Shown: positions 35,184 to 46,264 of the stretch, piece after piece
Layout: each line of letters begins with the position of its first letter
How positions within the stretch are numbered: position 1 is the stretch's first letter
Assembly (NCBI GenBank): GCA_009823505.1
Contig: VZQC01009572.1
Location: forward strand, 1,203,070 to 1,267,069
DNA length: 64,000 nucleotides
Reading direction: 5' to 3'
Source of the DNA: Rhizomys pruinosus
Lineage: Eukaryota > Chordata > Mammalia > Rodentia > Spalacidae
Program-made: the position numbers and the translations under genes
The notes under the pieces: generated by a model
Database searches by the model: none
Told to the model about the DNA's origin: nothing
Seen by the model: only the letters and a program-made list of their open reading frames with translations

Positions 35184-35399
35184 ATTTTTTTTTTATTTTT
35201 ATGTGTATGAATGTACTGTCTGCATGTAGGTATGTACACCTGTGTCGTGCAGTGCCGCGGAGGTCAGAAGAGGGCGTCGGATTCCCCTGGAACTGGAGTC
35301 AAAGATGGTTCTTAGCCACCATATGGGTGCTGGGGATCAAACCCGGGTCCTCTACAAGAGCAGTCAGTGCTCTTAACCACTAGGCCATCTCTCCAGCCC
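35184..35399 (-). mobile_element. B2-type SINE
   Basis: Reverse B2 with 'gaggtcagaagagggcgtcg' and 'ggccatctctccagccc' and a T-rich tail complement. Confidence 0.94.
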
Positions 35400-35794
35400 T
35401 TGTTTTGTTTTTTAACAAATGATAGACTCAGACTTCCCTCTGTCTGACCATCAGTCCAATTATCTTTCCTTGTATCCATATTTGTACATGTATATGTATA
35501 TGCATACATACATGTACAAATACATCAAAATACTTATCAATAGGATAGTGTCATTGTATACCCAATACCAAAAGTAGTATTATAACTACAAAAAGATATG
35601 TGCTATTGCTGTCCCTGAAGACTGCATTGTCTTCACCTAATGCTGTTATCTAGGGAATTTTTCCAATGTTTCTGCTTCACATTGTCTTTTGGGCCTCATG
35701 AAATCTAGAAGTGAGAGTAATCAGTACCAAAATTTGGTTAGTTCACAAATACTGCAGTTGTGCTGAACACCAAGACATCAAGAATCAGATGATG
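35400..35794. other. Unassigned sequence
   Basis: Includes an alternating ATGTATATGCATACATAC-like run near 35486-35520. No gene or repeat was recognised. Confidence 0.4.
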
Positions 35795-35896
35795 GGCCTG
35801 GAGAGATGGCTCAGCCCTTAAGAGCACCAACTGCTCTTGCAGAAGACCGCGGAGTTCAACACCCAGCACCCACATGGCTGCTAAGAACCGTCTTTA
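35795..35896 (+). mobile_element. B2 5' half fused to a B1
   Basis: It starts 'gcctggagagatggctcagc' and runs to 'gctaagaaccgtcttta', about the middle of a B2. The rest of the B2 is missing and the sequence changes directly into B1. Confidence 0.92.
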
Positions 35897-36052
35897 AGCC
35901 AGTTGTGGTGATGCATGTCTTTGATCCTAGCATTCAGGAGGCAGAGGCAGGCAGATCCCTGTGAGTTCAAGGCCAGCCTCGTCTACAGAGTGAGTTCCAG
36001 GCCAGCTGGGGCTATAGGGAGACCCTATAGCAAAAAAAAAAAAAAAGAGGAG
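35897..36052 (+). mobile_element. B1 SINE fused to the B2 half
   Basis: Forward B1 starting 'gccagttgtggtgatgcatg' and ending in a poly(A) of about 15. No B2 3' part follows, so this is either a chimeric retroposon made by template switching or a B1 insertion with loss of the B2 tail. Confidence 0.92.
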
Positions 36053-36499
36053 AGGGGAAGTCAAGGATGATGAAAGCATTTAATTGCATTAATGTATTGA
36101 AACTTTTATCACAATAAAAGCTAATGATAATTCAATTATATCTATCTGGAAATATAGGTGGAAGATTATACAAGATGTTATTAGCATTTTTTCACATCAA
36201 TTTAGTTTATCTAAGATATACAGAATGACTGAATACAAACAGGAATTAATTTATATAAAAATGTTATGACAGCAAAATTCATACATGGCATCCTTCTATG
36301 TTAGAGTCTTCCAGTGGAGAATTATTTGTCATAGAACAATGATTGCTTCTTGACCTCTGAAACATCTTCCTGTATTTCAGCCATATGTTTAGAGGCTAGG
36401 ATCTTTGTCAATATTATTATAATAATTACTATTAAAAATAATTTCTTAAATTAGTGTAACATTCCATATGTGTATACACAATGTATATGTGATATATAT
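36053..36499. other. Unassigned AT-rich sequence
   Basis: No recognised content. Confidence 0.4.
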
Positions 36500-36615
36500 T
36501 CTTTGAGACCAGGTCTTATCTCACTATATGGCTGAGACTTGCCTCCAGCTTGCATCCTCCTGCCTCAGCCTGCTGAAAACTGAGATTACAGACATGCAGT
36601 ACCATGTACAGCTTT
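36500..36615 (-). mobile_element. Old 7SL-derived SINE (PB1-like)
   Basis: Diverged reverse copy with 'tttgagaccaggtcttatct', 'cctcctgcctcagcctgctg' and 'gagattacagacatgcagta'. It is older than the surrounding B1s. Confidence 0.65.
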
Positions 36616-36784
36616 GATGCTTTATATCTCATAAAACATAGATTTTATGAAGATATTTTATAAATTTCTTCTTTGTATAGTTCTCTATTTTCTCTTGCCT
36701 TGAGGAAGCATCAATGGTTAAAGCTAGACATGATGGTCTTCCTGCTTATCAGATGCTTGCTGAGTGCCACAAAACAGACCTTTG

Positions 36785-36885
36785 CTTGCTTACCATGTAT
36801 TTATTGAGCACCTGCTATCCATCGACCTGCTCCAGGTTGTAGCAGCAGCAGTAAACAGAACAAAGACCCGGGCTCTCAGTTTATG
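36785..36885 (-). mobile_element. L2 LINE 3' fragment
   Basis: The phrases 'atttattgagcacctgctat' and 'gcagtaaacagaacaaagac' match the complement of the L2 3' end. L2 is an inactive mammal-wide LINE. Confidence 0.6.
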
Positions 36886-37761
36886 TTCTCTCTTCGCAGC
36901 TTGAGCTCCCTGTCCTAAAGCTGCATCATCATCCCATTCTGAGGCTTTACCTGGAAGTGTTGACAGTGAAGGAACGCCCTGTCATGCAGCTATCCCAGGA
37001 CCTTTGTTAGGCAGGAAAAGCTGGAGGCAGCAGCAGTCCCTCTACTTAACAGAGACGGTGTCAGTTAATCCAGTGTGTCTGCTGAATGAGCTGTTTGTGT
37101 ATTTAGTTTAAGCAAAAGCAATTTTAAAAAGAGCCCTTGGTAATTGGGGGAAATGAAAGTGGAATTAGAAAACCTTCATCTTGTTGTAGATGCTGTGTTC
37201 TGTTTTATTAGCCGAGCCGCTTTCTTCCTGAAGGTTAGTTTCACATCTCTGCTGCTGGAAGGTAAAGTCAGGATTGACTAATTTTTACTATCATCAGGCC
37301 TAGTTACTCATTTAGTCAACTATATCAAGTTTATCATTTTCATGTCATGTCTATAAAGTAGATAGTAGATGTCTTCAGACTTTTGCCCTAGCAAATGGAG
37401 ATTTCATCTCTCTGTGATGAGACATATAACCACCATCAGCACTGTCTTTTATATCTGTAACTTGGATATTTGATGTCAATACCCACAAGTTGCTTCAGCA
37501 TGTATCTGTTTATTTAGAACAGTACGATAAATGTAATCTAACTCAAAAAGCAGCCTACGACTTGCTATTCTGAAACACAAATAGCTTGCCAAGTATAAAA
37601 TCAGTATCTGAATGTCTTCAATAGATTAGGTCACAAAATAAACACCAAGGTTCTGTAGCTAATAGACGTGTACAGTGAACTTCATTTCCTTGCTTCCTTT
37701 TCCAGAGACTGTGGCAATTTTTGCCCTTCCTCTGTCCATTATATCTGTTGTCTTGAGAGGT
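36886..37761. other. Unassigned sequence
   Basis: No repeat or gene was recognised. Confidence 0.4.
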
Positions 37762-37840
37762 ACTTGTGTTTGTGTGTATGTGTGTGTGTGTGTGTGTGTA
37801 CATGTGTGTAGGTGCACATGTGTGTATGCATATGTGTAAG
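37762..37840. repeat. (TG)n with interruptions
   Basis: A TG-rich alternating purine-pyrimidine tract with TATG and CATG interruptions. Confidence 0.92.
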
Positions 37841-38065
37841 ACACCAATGATAGCATATTTTTAATTACTCAGGAGTAAGAGGTGGTTATCAGTTGCCTTA
37901 TGTAAATGAGAACACTGAAGCTCTGGAAGTAATTTTGTGCAAACTGCTTCTTACTGGCTTTACACAACTGCCACCCCAACCCAGTTCTCTTGGATCAGAG
38001 CACAGGCCATATGCTCTGGTCATCCTTACCCTGCCTTTTAGGTAAAGATTAAGATGGTAGCCCAG

Positions 38066-38225
38066 AGCCACCAAGATGATTCAGCAGGTAAAGGCTCCTG
38101 TTACCAATCCTGATGACTGGAGTTCAATCCCCTGGAACCTGGGTAGTGGAAGAAGTGAACTGACTCCTGCAAGTTGTCCTCTGCCCTCCACGGAGCACAC
38201 TGTGCACACACAAATTAATTAATAT
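38066..38225 (+). mobile_element. tRNA-derived SINE, B2-superfamily variant
   Basis: It contains 'gattcagcaggtaaaggctc', 'ggagttcaatcccctggaac' (box B-like) and 'ctcctgcaagttgtcctctg'. The same variant occurs at 54557-54735. Confidence 0.7.
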
Positions 38226-38861
38226 GAAAATATGTGTAAAAAAGATGGTGTCCAATCACATGGTATTTTAGCACATGTTGGGCTTTTTATTTCAATGATT
38301 CTTTAATTGAATTTTTGTGATTTGGATACAATCTAATTTGATGGATTTCAGATCCCCTCCCCTCTCCACACCTCCCCTTTCTGCCCCGCCCACCCAGTTT
38401 ACTGTGCTCTGGTCACAGTCTTGGTTCCCAGCTCACCATGCATTATCATTCTTCCCTCAGGCCACACTCATGAGCATGCCTGGGAGTCGCCTGACTCCTG
38501 TGGTCACATACCATGCTTCCCTTTGGCTCTGAAGCCAGCCCTAGTCAGAAGCACTGACAGTGAATTTTTTGGTTTGGAAAGATTAGGAAGAGCATGTCTC
38601 CTCCAGACTGGAGCCCGGAGCACCGGGCCACCACTGGCTTTTCTCTCACGGCACTGCTTCTTGGGACCCATCTACTTCCAGGGGCACGATGTCAAATTCT
38701 TTTTTTTTTACAGTAATAACAAAATGTAATTGAAGACAAAAATCTAGGGGATAAATACATAAACCGTAATTTACAATTTGTTATTTTAACATTGATTTAA
38801 ATCTTCCCAGTCTTTCCATGTTTTAACTCTTTGAATTTGGTCTTTTAAAAAACAAAACTCA
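38226..38861. other. Unassigned sequence
   Basis: A C-rich stretch (38350-38400) with open frames (38317-38532 and 38421-38729) that show no recognisable domain. A 3' remnant of an old repeat is possible but not shown. Confidence 0.35.
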
Positions 38862-39085
38862 GAGCTGGAGAGCTGGCCCAGCAACTGCAAGCACTGGCTG
38901 TTCCTGCAGAGGACTCAGGTTCAGTTCCCAGCACCACCTGGTGGCTCACAATCACCCGAAACTCCAGTTCCAGGAGACCCTCTGCCTTCTTTTGGCCTCC
39001 TGCACGTGGTGGGCTTACATACTTGTAGACATACATGTAGACAAAACACTCATAACATACAATACACATAAAATGTTAAAAAACA
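38862..39085 (+). mobile_element. B2/B3-type SINE
   Basis: Forward tRNA-derived SINE with 'ggttcagttcccagcaccac' and 'gaaactccagttccaggaga'. It is diverged. Confidence 0.85.
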
Positions 39086-39214
39086 TTTCTTTGTTTGCAT
39101 AACGTATATTGGTTTTAATAACATTTAATTATTTTAAGCCACTTGAAAATAATTGGACAATATTTATTTTTCATATTTTAACTTAAATCCATTTTTAAAA
39201 ATCATTTCCCCCAT

Positions 39215-39451
39215 TGGGCTGGAGAGATGGCCTAGCGGTTAAGAGCACCAACTGCTCTTGCAGAGGACCCGGGTTCGATCTCCAGCACCCACATGGCGGC
39301 TGATTACCGTCTTTAACTCCAGTTCGAGGGGAATCTGACACCCTCTTCTGACCTCCATGGCATTGCACGACAGGGGTACACAACCCTGCCCCCGCATGCA
39401 GACAGTACATTCATACACGTTAAAAATAAATAAATAAAAATAAAATAAATA
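39215..39451 (+). mobile_element. B2-type SINE
   Basis: Forward B2 with tail units (AAAT)n. Target duplications 'atttcccccat' lie at 39204-39214 and 39452-39462. Confidence 0.96.
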
Positions 39452-39462
39452 ATTTCCCCCAT

Positions 39463-40667
39463 CAAGCGATAATTTCCCTCATTTCACACTCTGTGGGGGA
39501 TTTCCTCTTATGGTTGAAGTTGTAGTCAGTATCCTCGGTTTAATTCAAAGCTGGGGTATTTTCCATGCATCATTCACCTTAAGCCCCAAGTGCCCCCAGA
39601 AGCTCTGCCCCTGGCCTTCTTTTCCTGGAGACGCAAGCCTGCTCCGTTCTTCCTATCCCACACGCCATCCTGCGGGCTACCAACTTCGGCTTCCACTTCT
39701 TCCACTGTAAGTTCCTCAGCCTCACTGACCACTCTGATTTTCCTGGAGTGCCCACTATGCTATCCGTAGTCTCATGCACTGACAAGCCCCGGAACAATTC
39801 CTGTTTCCCCTGACATCAGTCATCGGTGCTCCTCGGTTTCCACCTTGGTGAGGACTTAGGTCTGACTTGATCAAGTCCTTGCTCTCTACATGACTGCTGA
39901 AGCATCTCCTCTTCCCCCGCACACCGTTGTGCAAGCTGGCCACCGCAGGAAATCACGCCAGCAGAGGGCACTTCAGGGAGAACTGACTTAGGGCCAAAAG
40001 GGCACAGAAAGGCCAGGCGTAGTGTTTCTATGCTCAGTTTCAAAATTAAAACTGTACTTCTGCTGTTTCAAAATTACATAGATTACAAGCCCTGGGGTCC
40101 TTTTCTGAGGTAGCTCTAGTGGTTACCTGTAATTCCCAATGAGAGGGCCAACAGTCCCTTTAAATATGCACAATCTGTGTTTCCCAGACCTCACACCAAC
40201 ATCACTGTAGTTCCCTAAGATTTGATGCTATAGAGTCCATCCCTCCCTCCCTCACATATGGATATACGTGACTGTGTACCCTCACCTAGTCACTGCACAG
40301 CCCTGTCTTCTTCCTCCGGATGACACTGTTTTCTTCCTGTATCAGGCCTGGAGCAATTTCCTCACTGCTATCTCTGCGCTGTGTTTCTCAAGGTCATTTG
40401 GCTTCCTGGCAGTCTTCTTCCCTCTTCCCTGGTCTCTCAAAGTTCAGTGGCTTCTAATTTAACAGCACATCAAAAAAAAAGTGTTTCTCTGACTTTGTTC
40501 AGGACACCCATCATCTGTGTTCACACTAGCATCCACTCTTACCATACTTACACACCTCCAGAATCTTCACTGCACCCAAACACACGCACTCTTGTGTTGC
40601 TTTCTTCTCTGCCTCCAGGATCATCATGCCTCCCTCCCAGGGCTGCCAACCTTCCCTATGTGCTAGA
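39463..40667. other. Unassigned, relatively GC-rich
   Basis: It includes a GC-richer segment (about 39580-40010) and several short open frames (for example 39510-39710 and 40381-40704) with no domain. No splice-bounded exon stood out. Confidence 0.35.
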
Positions 40668-40790
40668 GTTTTCAACAGTGATGGTAACCAGCAGTAACAG
40701 GTAGCACCGACTAGCTGGGCCACTTTGGACTTGTGACATAACCACATTATGCCTTAATTTCCTCGGCCCAGATCTTCAGACCTCCATAGT
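40668..40790 (+). mobile_element. MIR SINE fragment
   Basis: 'tagctgggccactttggact' followed by 'ccttaatttcctcggccc' follows the MIR core order. Confidence 0.6.
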
Positions 40791-41689
40791 TCCAGTACAA
40801 AAACATCACTCTTAACTCCAAAGGGAATTATAAATGGTTTATTCTGGAGCCAAATATGAGTGAGTGTAGTCTAGGGACACTGATTCAGTGACCTCAATTT
40901 CCATGCTTCAGTGTAGTAACTGTTTCATGAAGTTTTCCTAACCACAGAACAAGGAGAGTCATAAACCAAAATCTTTTTACAAATATATTTGTAGAAACAT
41001 CAGGTAGGCAGGGAAATCTCTGCTGTAGGTCTGAGATGCTATCTGATGACATTGTTAGCCTTTGAATTGGTAGATGTTAAGGATCTGTTTGTACATTCCT
41101 AAAGGATATAACTAATAGTATTAGGATGGATGTTGGGTCAAACACAAGGGTGAACAATGAATGCCTATTAAGAGGACTAGAAGTAGTCCAAGATAATTTA
41201 GCTCTCCACCTGCAGCATTCCAGCTTTCCATAGTCTAAGAAGTTTTACTCACTCAGCTGGGCTTGTAGAACCTTTAGCACAGGTATTGTTTTTCTGGGAA
41301 CTTTAGTGTACACATTAGTTGACAAGCAGTTATTACTAACTATGATATATCTAGAGTATGGTGGGCTGTGAGCCTGCCCTACCTGTTCTTGCCTTTCTGG
41401 GATGCAGGCTGAAGGATCAGCCCTGTTTAGGATGGCTGTCATCTGTCATCGGGGTGCACTGGGATGGGGTCTATGAGTGCTTTCAGGCATCCTCTGGGTC
41501 ATGTCTGCTCATTCCCACTGGCTAACATTTATCAAGTGGCCAGCCTCGCAGGGTATGGATGTAGTCTCCGCCATAGATCAGGTGTAGGAGTCGTTTGTGA
41601 GTAATAATGTAGTTTACCATGCTACCCTTTAGGGTTCCTGTGAGAAATGTAAGTGTAAGCGCTTGTTTGAAAGAATACTTTGCACACAT
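40791..41689. other. Unassigned sequence
   Basis: No repeats or genes were recognised. Confidence 0.4.
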
Positions 41690-41845
41690 AATGACTGTTT
41701 ATTAACTCTTGTGCCAGGTACCATGCACATATAGCTTAATGCTCAAGAAACCTCTGCGAAATTGATAGTGTATCTCATTTTACAGATAGATAAACTGAGG
41801 CTTACAGTTCAGGGTAGCTAAATTCTTCATAGTTGAGTGGTGTAT
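41690..41845 (-). mobile_element. MIR SINE
   Basis: 'cattttacagatagataaac' followed by 'tgaggcttacagttcagggt' is the complement of the MIR 'cctcatctgtaaaatg' block. Confidence 0.7.
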
Positions 41846-41943
41846 AAGAGACAGACAGGGCAAAGACCAGGTCCACCAGACTGCAGAATATTTGGAAGCA
41901 TGTGCTGGGAATGTTCTTCCTAAATTCTGTGAACCTGTTTTCA

Positions 41944-42385
41944 GTGCTGTGGCTGCAACCTCTGCCATCCCTGAAGATCCTGGATGACATGGAAGGATTT
42001 GCTGTTAGGCAGCTGCTCATCCAAAAACACCCAGCTACCAAAGCCTCAGAACTCCTCATGATGACCTTCAAGTTTGGCCCAGTGCCTGAGATCATGTTAT
42101 CCAAAGAGCACATGTGGATTCTCAGGAAGACCAGCTGAGTGGGTAGCACCTGGACTCAAGTCCACAGCCAGGTGTTCAGAGAGCAGAATGCACACACTAT
42201 CCTGGCCTTGCTGTCCATGGAAAATGCCCTGTCTGACTTTTTGCTAGAATACATTCTTTCTTACCAAGGCACAAGCCAGAGCCTGTAGCACAATCTGCCT
42301 CCACGTCACTATTGAGTTACCTATCTGTCCTGCTTCCATTAATTTCTTTGCTATACGAATGATAGAAATAAAGTTCACAATGCTA
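41944..42385 (+). other. Candidate terminal exon or pseudogene 3' end
   Basis: An acceptor-like 'gaacctgttttcag' precedes an open frame of about 60 codons (stop at 42136-42138) containing 'KILDDMEGFAVRQLLIQKHP' and 'FGPVPEIMLSKEHMWIL'. About 230 bases further on an AATAAA signal (42368-42373) occurs, with T-rich sequence downstream. The order acceptor, open frame, stop, poly(A) signal fits a last exon. No protein family was recognised and no upstream exon was found, so the call is tentative. Confidence 0.3.
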
Positions 42386-42446
42386 TATGACTCCATCTGT
42401 CTTCTTTCAGGGCTTATGGTTCGAATATGTCTTTAAAAGAACTCAT

Positions 42447-42693
42447 TAGGGGCTGGGGAGGTGACTTAGTCAGTGAAGTGCCTTTGGCGATTCCCCAGAA
42501 CCCACATAAAAACCTGGTATGGCAGCAGATGCCTTAGACCCAGTGCTAGGGAGGCAGAGACAGGAGGATCCCAGGGCTTACTGGCCAGCTAGCCGAGCTG
42601 AATCGGTAAGCATGAATCAGGTTCAGTGAGAGATGCTGTCTCAAAAAAGAAGGTGGAAAATAATTGAGGAAGACAGCATCAGCCTCTGGCCTC

Positions 42694-42698
<5 letters not shown>
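42447..42698 (+). mobile_element. B4 SINE
   Basis: Forward B4: 'ggggctggggaggtgactta', 'ccagtgctagggaggcagag' and 'gcctctggcctctatctaca' in family order, ending in the CA array. Confidence 0.82.

Positions 42699-42747
<49 letters not shown>
42699..42747. repeat. (AC)n microsatellite
   Basis: About 24 AC units at the 3' end of the B4. Confidence 0.97.
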
Positions 42748-42749
<2 letters not shown>

Positions 42750-43064
42750 CGCGCCTAACACACAGTTGCACCAAGGCAGGACAACTTGTCTGCTTGTTAC
42801 ATACTTCATTGGTGGTAGTTCTAGCTTCATGAGGATATATAATATTATATGACATTTTTTCATTTCCCCACAGTGTCTGCCACCTCACGGACATTAGAGG
42901 CTGCCAAAGAGAATAAGCAGGGATGAATTGTAGTCCCTGTCTTTTAGAAGCTCACAACCTGGGAGCATTGTCTCAACTCTGAATTAGAGACAGTGGTGTC
43001 TCTCTCACTGAACTATCTTGATGATTTATATTTCAGGATAGCATACTGAAATGGCTACTGCATC
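42748..43064. other. Unassigned sequence
   Basis: No recognised content. Confidence 0.4.
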
Positions 43065-43250
43065 CTTGACAGCCTGACTCCCTAGTTCAGATCCCAGATC
43101 CCCACTTACTGTGCATGTAAACTTTGGTTTCAACTTTCTTACTGATAAGATGGAGATAACGATAGGACTTGTTTCACAAGGCTTTTGAGAAAATCGAATT
43201 AGTGCAAGTATTGGGTGGATAGTAAGAATAACTTAATCGCTATAAGATTA
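43065..43250 (+). mobile_element. MIR SINE
   Basis: 'ctccctagttcagatcccag', then 'tttcttactgataagatgga' and a long 3' tail-like part match the MIR order across most of its length. Confidence 0.65.
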
Positions 43251-43270
43251 AGCTTGTATTCTTTTTACAA

Positions 43271-43272
43271 AT

Positions 43273-43323
<51 letters not shown>

Positions 43324-43326
43324 TTT
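43271..43326. repeat. (ATTT)n microsatellite
   Basis: About 14 tandem ATTT units adjoining a reverse B1. Confidence 0.97.
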
Positions 43327-43448
43327 GGTCTTTTTGAGATAGGTCCCTGTAGCTCCAGCTGGCCTGGAACTTGCTCTATACACCAGGCTGGCCTTGAATT
43401 CACAGATATCCACCTGCTTCTGCCTCCCGAGTGCTGGGATTAAAGCCA
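43327..43448 (-). mobile_element. B1 SINE
   Basis: Reverse B1 with 'ctccagctggcctggaactt' and 'gagtgctgggattaaagcc'. Confidence 0.92.
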
Positions 43449-43449
43449 T

Positions 43450-43646
43450 ACACTTAATATGTTTAAATGTATGTAAGTGCACCTGTGTCCTTCAGTACCC
43501 ATAGATGTCAGAAGAGGACCTTGGATCCCCTGGAGCTGAAGTTATGGACATTTTTTTAGCTGCCATGTAGGTGCTGGGAACCAAGTCCCAGGTCCTCTGC
43601 AAGAGTAGCCAGTGCTCTTAACCATCAAACCAACTCTCCAGCCCCA
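43450..43646 (-). mobile_element. B2/B3-type SINE
   Basis: Reverse tRNA-derived SINE: 'gatgtcagaagaggaccttg' and 'ccaactctccagcccc'. The B1 abuts its 3' tail, so the B1 probably inserted into the tail. Confidence 0.88.
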
Positions 43647-44422
43647 AGACTGAGTTCTTATAAATAAAATAAAATGAGAGTTCCTAGAATCATCTAGAAC
43701 AGTGTTTCTCAAAGTGGCTATCAGAAGAAGATAAGGAATTTGGGCCACAGTGTAATACAAGACGACTTTTAAAAAATTCTTGCTAGGGAAAAAAATATGT
43801 GTTTGGTAGCAGAGCTGATTTTCACTCTGTTGCTAGCTTCTTGTCATCTCTGTATGTCAGTAACAGATAGTTCACAAACCAGTTTTGTCACCATTGTTGT
43901 TTCCCTGGCTTAGGATAGAGTAGGCAGTGAGTAAATTTGTCTTATGTATTCTAGCCTGAAAAACCTATCTGTTTAAAGTATTCTGTAAAGGTAAATAAAT
44001 TTTCTCCTTAACTTTTTGTGGATGTAATATCTCTGTATCTTAAAAGTTATAGTTAGCATAAGCCACAGATGTTTTTTAAGCTCTAAATACTCTCTGATAG
44101 GAAGGCAAAATAAAGACAGCCATGGAGTCTAAAATGGGTCTTTCGGACAGCAGAGACAGAAGCACTTCTTTGTCTTCTTCTGTCACCATGTCAACATTTT
44201 TTCCAGCTTCAAATATCAAAAACTAAGCAGTTTTAATAGGTGAGGTTTATTTGTATAAATAAACTTGAAAATGATACCTTTCTCTCACCAAATAAAATTT
44301 GGTTTTAGCTAGGATGAAACTAGTTTAAGTAAATATAGTTTTGCTTCATTTGTATCAAGCAATTTAACATGAAATTAGTAATTATGTTACTTTGGTTATC
44401 CAAAGAAACAGCCAAATTTTTG
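43647..44422. other. Unassigned sequence
   Basis: A short phrase 'cagtgtttctcaaagtggc' near 43700 hints at a MER5-type end but is not enough to call. Nothing else was recognised. Confidence 0.35.
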
Positions 44423-44423
44423 A

Positions 44424-44472
<49 letters not shown>
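44423..44472. repeat. (TG)n microsatellite
   Basis: About 20 TG units with one TATATG interruption near the start. Confidence 0.96.
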
Positions 44473-44473
<1 letters not shown>

Positions 44474-44519
44474 TCTGTTGTATATTTATTATGTGGCACT
44501 GGCTTGTGAACTTTCAGGA

Positions 44520-44840
44520 TGCAGTAACGGAGGCAGAGAAGTCCCACAATCTATATCAAGCAAGCTGGAGTGCCAGGAGGGTTGATGGTGCAACTCAGAC
44601 TGAATCTAGATACCCAAGAACTAGGAAATCTAGAGTCAGAAATTCTAGTCTGTGTCTCAAGTTCAGGTCCCAGGAAGATTGTTGCCCAAGCTGGAAGATA
44701 GCCAGCAAGTTTTTGCTGACTCCACTGACTTGTTTTGGTAGGTAAGCTATGGTAAACTAGCCCAGGCCACCACATTTGGGAGCAACCTGTTCTCAGTCTG
44801 CCTGTTCAAGTGATAAACTCACCAAAAAACAACTTCACCA
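44520..44840 (+). mobile_element. Ancient interspersed repeat, unnamed
   Basis: 'gcagagaagtcccacaatct' and 'gggttgatggtgcaactcag' follow the order of an old mammalian medium repeat, possibly the same family as 11826-12265. The 117-codon open frame here (44392-44745) is explained by the repeats. Confidence 0.35.
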
Positions 44841-45849
44841 ACACATTCAAAACAAATATTTAAGTCTGTTATCACTCAGTCAAGATGACACAAACAATTA
44901 ACTATCAAAGTAATAATAGATAATCTGGCCCTTATTCAAAGGCTAAACTTCTTTAGATATTCTGCAAATAATATGTTATGTACTCAAAATAATGTATCCC
45001 AATTTTAGAAATGTTCTAATTTTTGTTTTTAAAAGATATACTGTTTATTGTAACTTTTATAAAAATATATTCTGGTGAGATATTATTGGCAATAATTTCT
45101 GCTAATTTACCATTGAAAACATGAAGACATGCTAATAGTAGTTGTTCTAGAAGTTTTTCCGGTGTAGAAGAGTTTCTAGTCTAAAATATGAATGCGGTAG
45201 ATGGAAACACTCTCTTTTGTGGTAGCACAGAGGAAGGCAGGCAGCTCTGTGCAATTCTATCTCCTAACATTGTCCTCAAAATGGACTTGGAAGACTGTTC
45301 AGTGAAGGTGGTAACCCTCTGTCAACTCAGAGGAGAGAACTGTAGGTAGTACAACCAGAAGGTTCTCAGGGCATAGAGGAAAAATGTTTCAAAATCAGAA
45401 GGACCATTTGGAAATGCAGAAATGGAAAGTGGCTATCCTTAGAGTGAACTGGATTGCTTTTTCAGACTGAGATCTATATGTCACCCTAACAGTGGTACCA
45501 TAGCTCCACCTACTGAATAAAGAGAGCAGAGAGGCAACACTGTCTGTCGGAAAGGACTTTTCCCCACACCAGGATTATTTTTTTTTAATCTTTTGGTACT
45601 ATATCCAAAGTCATTGAAGCTGTTATTTTTTTTTTATTCTAATCATCCTTTCTCTCTTCCTGCTAATTTCATGTTTGGAAAGATTTATGTTATTTCAAAA
45701 GCTGACATTTCAAAGAAAACATAATTGGAAATTATAATTTGGTGATTTGGTTGAGGTGTCTAGAAATGCATACACATAAAATAGAACTTAGATAGATATT
45801 ATACTTGGATAAGCAGTGTATGGAAAGACTGCAAGGCTGTGTTTCAGCA
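44841..45849. other. Unassigned sequence
   Basis: About 1 kb without recognised repeats or genes. Confidence 0.4.
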
Positions 45850-46050
45850 CACCAGAAGAGTTCTGGCTTTAAAGACCTGAATTCTGTGACACTAATTTGT
45901 TCAGTGCCTTGGGCAAGTTACTTAACTTTCTTTGTGTGCTGCAGTGTCTCCATTTTAAAAAATGAGGATAATGACATTGGCTTTTCTCTGCCTCCTGGAA
46001 TTCTTATCAGAATGATAGAAGATCAAGTAATGCCCCACTTATTCAGCCAT
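45850..46050 (+). mobile_element. MIR SINE
   Basis: 'tgccttgggcaagttactta' and 'tccattttaaaaaatgagga' are close to the MIR consensus, making this the best preserved MIR here. It accounts for the 121-codon open frame at 45805-46170. Confidence 0.85.
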
Positions 46051-46264
46051 CATATGTCCAGCCTCAGCCATCTAATGAATCTCAGGAGGCTGAAAATTGC
46101 CCAAGTTCCAGGCGAGCACAGCATGCCAAAGAAAGGCGAAGCCCACCAATTGGAATTGGGTATAAATTAAGCTCAGCGACTTGCTTGTGTACATGTTTCT
46201 TACACCTATGTACATGGGTGTGTCTGTGTTTCTTCTCACCATAGTTACCTGGACAGATTTTTTT

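Noticed and set aside
43685..43760. MER5-like phrase 'gtgtttctcaaagtggc'
   Set aside because: Only about 20 bases resemble the family; the rest does not follow.
45805..46170. 121-codon plus-strand open frame
   Set aside because: Most of it is a MIR element.
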